From the IMG/VR virus record IMGVR_UViG_3300005577_000028, positions 1 to 64,000 of that record: a stretch of 64,000 bases of DNA; one strand, given 5' to 3'. This stretch comes from a virus. Positions 59,581 through 64,000 of this stretch are shown one piece after another. How positions within the stretch are numbered: position 1 is the stretch's first letter; every line of letters starts with the position of its first letter. The notes below the pieces were generated by a model. The model was not told the origin of the DNA, searched no databases, and worked only from the letters and a program-made list of their open reading frames with translations. The position numbers and the translations under genes were made by a program.

Positions 59581-60741
59581 TCAGTTGGAGGGGGCGAGAG
59601 GACTGAGCTGGATCGTGACGCGCTTGGCGCCGTACTTCCTGTACATGGGAACCATGAGGCGTCCCCACGCGGTGAGCTCGGTCGCATCGTTGCCGGTATA
59701 GCGTCCGCACTTGTTGCTCATGGCGAAGCCGCCGACGTCGGTGCTGCTGCAGGCTGCACCATTGTTGTCATCCCACGACCAGGGCATCCAACCCCAGCCG
59801 GCGGCCTCCGCATCGGCAACCAGCTGCTCGGCCGGCACCTGCGTCTGCGACGGGCCTGTCTTCAGAGGGCCGAACTCGCCGATCAGGATGGGCAACCTCG
59901 TAGCCTTCAGGTCGTACATGGCCTTGGAGTAGCTCTGCATCCAGGGCTGCAGCGGGATCGCGGCCGTCGTTGCGGTCGCAGGAATGGGGACGTGCCATGA
60001 ACCGTAGATGTGGACCGAGAACAGGATGTTCTTCAGCGGATCGGAATCGAACACGGCCTGGCCGTCACGCACGATGGTACCGGCGTCCTGTCCGCAGTTG
60101 CCCGCGTCGATCACCAGCGTACCCGTGTAGCCGCCGGCACGCATCCGGCTGATGGCTCCGATGTTCGAGTCGCGCCAGACGTAGGTCGGCACGTTCGACA
60201 CGCGCTTGGTCACGGGGTCTGTGACCGCCATGACAGTACCGGGACCCCACTCGTTGGCGATGTTGATGAGGCCGAGAGTGTTCAGGCGAGTCCACGTCGA
60301 AGCCTGCGCGATCCACGTGTCCACGATGGCGGTCAGGTACGACGGGTCCGTCTTGCACGTGCCGACCCAGCTGGAAGGCATGGGCACGATGCCCTTGTCC
60401 AGCATCTCGGTCTGGACGATGTTCCAGTTGTAGGTCGTGGAGTTCGCGAAGTTGAGGACGAGGCGCTCGGTGTTCGCGCCCGTGAGCGGGACACCCTCCT
60501 TCGATCCACCACTGTCCCAGTGATTGCGGTTGAGACCGCGGATGCGGAACTCGTTGCCCGCCGGATCGTAGAGCTTGTAGCTGTCGTCCGTCGACTGGAC
60601 GCTGAGCTGCGTGCTCGGCTTCGCCACGTAGAAGCCGGCACCGGAGGCCGGACGAGGCGGATCGATGACGCAGTACTGGCCCGCGACTGCGGCATTCAGA
60701 GTCGCGACCGCGAGGGTGAGAAAGGTGATGAGGCGCTTCAT
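59581..60741 (-). CDS. Secreted GH5-like glycoside hydrolase
   Basis: This 386-residue product has a signal peptide (MKRLITFLTLAVATLNAAVAG). The catalytic domain contains INIANEWGPG (acid/base Glu near 160), LFSVHIYGSWH and ILIGEFGPL (nucleophile Glu near 285), the GH5 cellulase/mannanase layout. The Met at 60741 has AAGGAAG upstream and begins the signal. Export suggests it acts in the periplasm or outside, against exopolysaccharide, or is virion-bound after processing. Confidence 0.78.
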   Translation of the reverse strand: MKRLITFLTLAVATLNAAVAGQYCVIDPPRPASGAGFYVAKPSTQLSVQSTDDSYKLYDPAGNEFRIRGLNRNHWDSGGSKEGVPLTGANTERLVLNFANSTTYNWNIVQTEMLDKGIVPMPSSWVGTCKTDPSYLTAIVDTWIAQASTWTRLNTLGLINIANEWGPGTVMAVTDPVTKRVSNVPTYVWRDSNIGAISRMRAGGYTGTLVIDAGNCGQDAGTIVRDGQAVFDSDPLKNILFSVHIYGSWHVPIPATATTAAIPLQPWMQSYSKAMYDLKATRLPILIGEFGPLKTGPSQTQVPAEQLVADAEAAGWGWMPWSWDDNNGAACSSTDVGGFAMSNKCGRYTGNDATELTAWGRLMVPMYRKYGAKRVTIQLSPLAPSN

Positions 60742-60858
60742 GAAACTTCCTTGATCCACGGCGAGATCGTTGGGAGGGAATAGATGGGATGAAATTGATG
60801 CTTCACCCCATCCATTGTCAGCTTCATGTAAGCGCTCTAGGTGCTTCCCAGCAACCCG

Positions 60859-62322
60859 TTAACCGAGCGTTTGCGTCGAGACGCGACCCCAACCCATGTG
60901 CGGTGCCCACGCTTTTGCGCTCGTCGTCGACCCGGCATTGACAGGATCGTAGAAGAACGAGGCGTCGGTTCGTGCACCGAAGTAGCCGCTCTTCGTGTCG
61001 TAGGCGAGCTGCCAACCGAACGCGAACTCGGGCACGCAGGTCATGCGCTTGGTCGGGTCAGAGTTCGGTTGACCCAGCGTCAGATAGGCCCAACCCGTCG
61101 GTGGGCTCAGCGCCACAGACTGCGTGACCGAGAGACCATCACTGTTCGTGACCACGAGGTTGTAGGTGCCGAACTTGATGCCCGCGACCGTCACTGTGAC
61201 AGTGATGATGCCGTCAGCCCACGAGAGGACAGGCTGCAGCACGCCACCGATGTAGACCGAGCCCGTCGTCTGGCTAGCATGGTAGTGCGCGCCGTTGATC
61301 GTCAGCACCGATCCTTCAGCCGGCGACGTCGAGCTCAGGCTCGTGATCGTCGGCATCGGAGGCAGCGTCGTGAACGTGGAACCACCGACCAGGACGTTGG
61401 AGTTACCGCCTGTGTTGACTTGGCAGAACGCGTAGTGGTAGGTCGTGTTCGACGCACCATTGAGCAGCTGAACCGACACGGAGCCGGTGGCACCGACCGT
61501 CGTGGACCCGGCTGCTGTTGCTGCACCAGTCGAGTCTTGGCCCGCGATGATCTGCGTATCGGTCGGGGTCGAGCCGACATAGCCGACGGCGTAGAGAGTA
61601 CCGGCGCCACTGTCGGTAACGCAGGTCACGGTCGCACCGACAGACGTGGGAGTGCTCTCGCTCGGCGAGGTCAGGGTCGCTGCCGGCAGTGGTGCTCCGG
61701 GCTTGATCGCGACTGCGAAGTTCATGCCCTCGTAGTTCACCGTGTCACCGGAGAACGCAGGGCTGATCGCTGTCGTCGCACTCGTCACCAAGGTCGCCAT
61801 CGCATAGCCGCCAGGACCCACGTAGCCGATGCCGCCCGAGGTCCAGGTGCCACCCTGTGTCGGCAACGTCGACGCTGTGATCGTCGAATGGACGTTGCCG
61901 ATGCAGAGGACCAGGAGTTCCGGCGTGACTGCGAACGGCCCGACGGAGCCTACACCGTAGAGAGTGCCATACGAGCCGTCGGTCTTCGTCACGTCGACGG
62001 TGGCGCTGTAGAGGTTCGCCCACTCGTCGATGAACTGGATGCCGACTTCACCCGTGGCCGATGGCGTCACAGCGAACGTGTGCGACCCGGCGACTGCGTT
62101 GAGGATCAGGTAGAAGTAGGCGCTCCAGCCAGTGTCGCCGTTGGTGGCCGTGGCCACGGGAGTGATCGGACTCCCGTTGTGGGTCACGGAGGTCAGGGCC
62201 ACCGATGAGTTGACGCCAACCAGCAGGGCCGACCCGAGAGCGACGCCTGTACGGGTCAGGCTGCCTCCACTCGGAATGTCGACTCCTGCGGTCGGAGTCC
62301 CTACGCGGACGGGTGCTGTCAT
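60859..62322 (-). CDS. Appendage protein with fibronectin/IPT-like domains
   Basis: This 487-residue product has beta domains throughout. An IPT/TIG-like unit PTITSLSSTSPAEGSVLTINGAHYH...YNLVVTNSDG lies near 325-400 and a fibronectin-like unit near 205-320. It overlaps the upstream beta-helix gene by 4 bases (ATGA). Likely a tail appendage; no enzyme motif. Confidence 0.6.
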   Translation of the reverse strand: MTAPVRVGTPTAGVDIPSGGSLTRTGVALGSALLVGVNSSVALTSVTHNGSPITPVATATNGDTGWSAYFYLILNAVAGSHTFAVTPSATGEVGIQFIDEWANLYSATVDVTKTDGSYGTLYGVGSVGPFAVTPELLVLCIGNVHSTITASTLPTQGGTWTSGGIGYVGPGGYAMATLVTSATTAISPAFSGDTVNYEGMNFAVAIKPGAPLPAATLTSPSESTPTSVGATVTCVTDSGAGTLYAVGYVGSTPTDTQIIAGQDSTGAATAAGSTTVGATGSVSVQLLNGASNTTYHYAFCQVNTGGNSNVLVGGSTFTTLPPMPTITSLSSTSPAEGSVLTINGAHYHASQTTGSVYIGGVLQPVLSWADGIITVTVTVAGIKFGTYNLVVTNSDGLSVTQSVALSPPTGWAYLTLGQPNSDPTKRMTCVPEFAFGWQLAYDTKSGYFGARTDASFFYDPVNAGSTTSAKAWAPHMGWGRVSTQTLG

Positions 62323-64000
62323 GTGAGAACTCCTTCAGTTGCACCGATTGTCTTGGCAGAGCCAGGCCGTGTGATCCCGTAGATGTCGGTCGTGACTCCG
62401 CTGACGATGTCCGCCACAGTCGTTGCGGCCAGGGCCGGCGATCCGGACTGCAGGCTGTAGTCGCCTCCAGCTTGCGGATTGTTGAACTTCGGATCACCGT
62501 AGATGGACTGCGCGTCGATCGACCAGCCGGTTGTCGTCTGCCCCATCGGATCGAAGTACACGTTCTGACTTGCGGTCAGGCCCGTGTCCGTCGACGCATT
62601 GAGCGTGTACCAGTACTGCGTCAGCGCTGTGCCTGTCCGACCTTGACGCATACGCAGGATGTTGTGGTTGAACTTGACCGTCCCGTTGGCACTGTCCATG
62701 TTGCCGTCCATGAGGACGCCAGCCGACGGTGTGCCTTCCGAGTTGACCACGTCCCACGCATCGAACGTGTTGTACTCGACACGGATGTCGATGCCGGTGA
62801 CCTGTGCAGGCGAGAAGCGGATGATCGAGAAGCCCGAATTCCAGCACACGTTGTCCCAGGCCTGATAGCCTGTGGTCGACTCGCCGATATTGAGGCAGTA
62901 CTTCGCCACGTCGTGAACCACGTTGTGATGGACGAGGTTGCCGTACATGTACTTCGAGTTGCCACCCTGCCAGTAGAACTGGATGCCGGAGCCGCCAGTG
63001 CAGTTGAACACCCAGTTGTAGCAGATCTCGATGTTGAAGCTGGCGTTGTCGTAGCCGGTACCACCGGAGACACCACCGAAGTACATCCCGTGGTTCTGCA
63101 GGTCGGACAGACCCTGGATGTCGTGGCACTTGTTGAAAGCGATGTAGCAGTTCGATCCCTGACCGCCGATGGCGCTCGAGTTCAGGAACGAGGACGAACC
63201 AGCGATCCACGGACCACAGTCGTTGTTGGTGACGATCCAGTGGTCAGCTCCATTCTGGAGATTGATCGGGGCACCGTCGCGGTCAGAGCCCGCACCGATG
63301 TCGATCCGCAGGTTCGTCACCTGCACGTACTGACCCCAGCCGGCCTGCGCGCGGGCCGAGTCGCAACCCTGGATGCCGCCCTTGCCGGTGAACGAGCAAT
63401 GCACGTCCTCGCCGGGGTAGCCCATGATCGTGATGTAACCGTGACCAGTCGCACCCGTGGGTGCAGTACCAGTGCCGGCGAACGGCGAGACCGAGGGTCG
63501 CGGGAAGGCCAGGAAGCGCCCGTCCTCACCAACCTGATCCGTCCACGTGCCAGCATTGCCACGCATACAGATCATGTCACCGGGCTTGAGCGTTGCCCAA
63601 ATGCCGGTGTAGGTGTTGCTGGTGGTGTTGAAGAACTGCGCGTAGCGGTACGGATGCGTCACGTCGTCGACGACACCCGTACCATCGTTGCCGGCTGGGG
63701 AGCAGAAGTAGACGTGACCCGGCTGCGACACGTAGGCACCGACCAGGACGTTGGTCCGCACGCCGTTGACCGTGACCGAAACGTCGAGCGCGTGGCCCGG
63801 CGTGAAGCCCGCGGCATTGCCCGGCTGGATGCAGAGCTCCAGCAGCTCCAGTGCCGAGTAGACCCGGCTGGTCTTCATGTAGCGGTAGGTCGAGGCCTGG
63901 TGCCACGCATTGTCGCCCAGCGGATCGCGGAACCAGAACTGCGTGCCTGCCGAAGTGCCGAGACCGACGGGCGTGCCGAGGCTGTAGCCGAAGACCGAGA
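62319..64000 (-). CDS. Right-handed beta-helix tailspike (5' end outside window)
   Basis: At least 560 residues are present. The frame stays open to the right edge, so the apparent Met at 63878 is internal and the true start lies beyond 64000. Repeated short strands with Asn (NHGMYFGGVSGG, NLVHHNVVHDV, FNHNILRM) and PAGNDGTG...YGDPKFNNPQAGGDYSLQSGSPA match pectate-lyase-like beta-helices used by phage depolymerases. It probably binds or cuts a surface polysaccharide. Confidence 0.75.
   Translation of the reverse strand, partial: SVFGYSLGTPVGLGTSAGTQFWFRDPLGDNAWHQASTYRYMKTSRVYSALELLELCIQPGNAAGFTPGHALDVSVTVNGVRTNVLVGAYVSQPGHVYFCSPAGNDGTGVVDDVTHPYRYAQFFNTTSNTYTGIWATLKPGDMICMRGNAGTWTDQVGEDGRFLAFPRPSVSPFAGTGTAPTGATGHGYITIMGYPGEDVHCSFTGKGGIQGCDSARAQAGWGQYVQVTNLRIDIGAGSDRDGAPINLQNGADHWIVTNNDCGPWIAGSSSFLNSSAIGGQGSNCYIAFNKCHDIQGLSDLQNHGMYFGGVSGGTGYDNASFNIEICYNWVFNCTGGSGIQFYWQGGNSKYMYGNLVHHNVVHDVAKYCLNIGESTTGYQAWDNVCWNSGFSIIRFSPAQVTGIDIRVEYNTFDAWDVVNSEGTPSAGVLMDGNMDSANGTVKFNHNILRMRQGRTGTALTQYWYTLNASTDTGLTASQNVYFDPMGQTTTGWSIDAQSIYGDPKFNNPQAGGDYSLQSGSPALAATTVADIVSGVTTDIYGITRPGSAKTIGATEGVLT

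Overview
The window is a GC-rich stretch of a large tailed phage genome, a myovirus with a T4-type baseplate. The evidence is a run of virion genes (terminase, portal, tube, hub, spike, gp25- and gp6-like wedge proteins, tail fibres), a T4 gp55-like sigma factor, a GroES-like co-chaperonin, a lysis cassette and tightly overlapping gene borders. No bacterial housekeeping gene and no integrase is visible. The host is probably a betaproteobacterium, with an alphaproteobacterium as the alternative. Three things point that way: a circularly permuted tmRNA with an ANDE...ALAA tag, DUF2827 glycosyltransferase-like genes, and a protein with a PEP-CTERM sorting tail. This host call is inference.

Layout. 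Positions 1-5600 hold small, mostly unknown genes in overlapping chains, with one PEP-CTERM protein and small membrane proteins. Positions 5600-8866 form an RNA-rich island: a type II tRNA with anticodon UGU, a structured RNA region, groES, two irregular tRNA-like genes and a permuted two-piece tmRNA. Positions 8867-18073 hold further small genes, two Tat-signal paralogues, a GT-D-like glycosyltransferase, a metallopeptidase, a HAD phosphatase, a SWIM zinc-finger protein and the late-sigma-like gene. Positions 18082-27524 hold the SSB with a long charged tail, a RecA/UvsX-like recombinase, terminase large subunit, RuvC-like nuclease and MmcB-like nuclease. Positions 27541-46785 hold portal, tail and baseplate genes and the first tail-fibre set. 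Positions 46825-49846 hold two DUF2827 paralogues and a FEN-type exonuclease. A strong bidirectional terminator at 49854-49890 separates this rightward block from a leftward block (49922 to the right edge). The leftward block holds tail-spike or fibre-like proteins, a secreted GH5-like glycosidase and the lysis genes (two holin candidates, embedded Rz/Rz1 spanins, GH19-like endolysin).

How the genes work together. A gp55-like sigma factor and a recurring ACTGTAAA(G/T)A element suggest a dedicated late-promoter class. SSB, recombinase, RuvC and FEN genes fit recombination-dependent replication feeding the terminase. GroES, tmRNA and tRNAs support high-level translation and folding. Several products carry export signals (Sec, Tat, PEP-CTERM), so the phage probably remodels the host envelope. 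Major capsid, tail sheath and DNA polymerase genes are not in this window.
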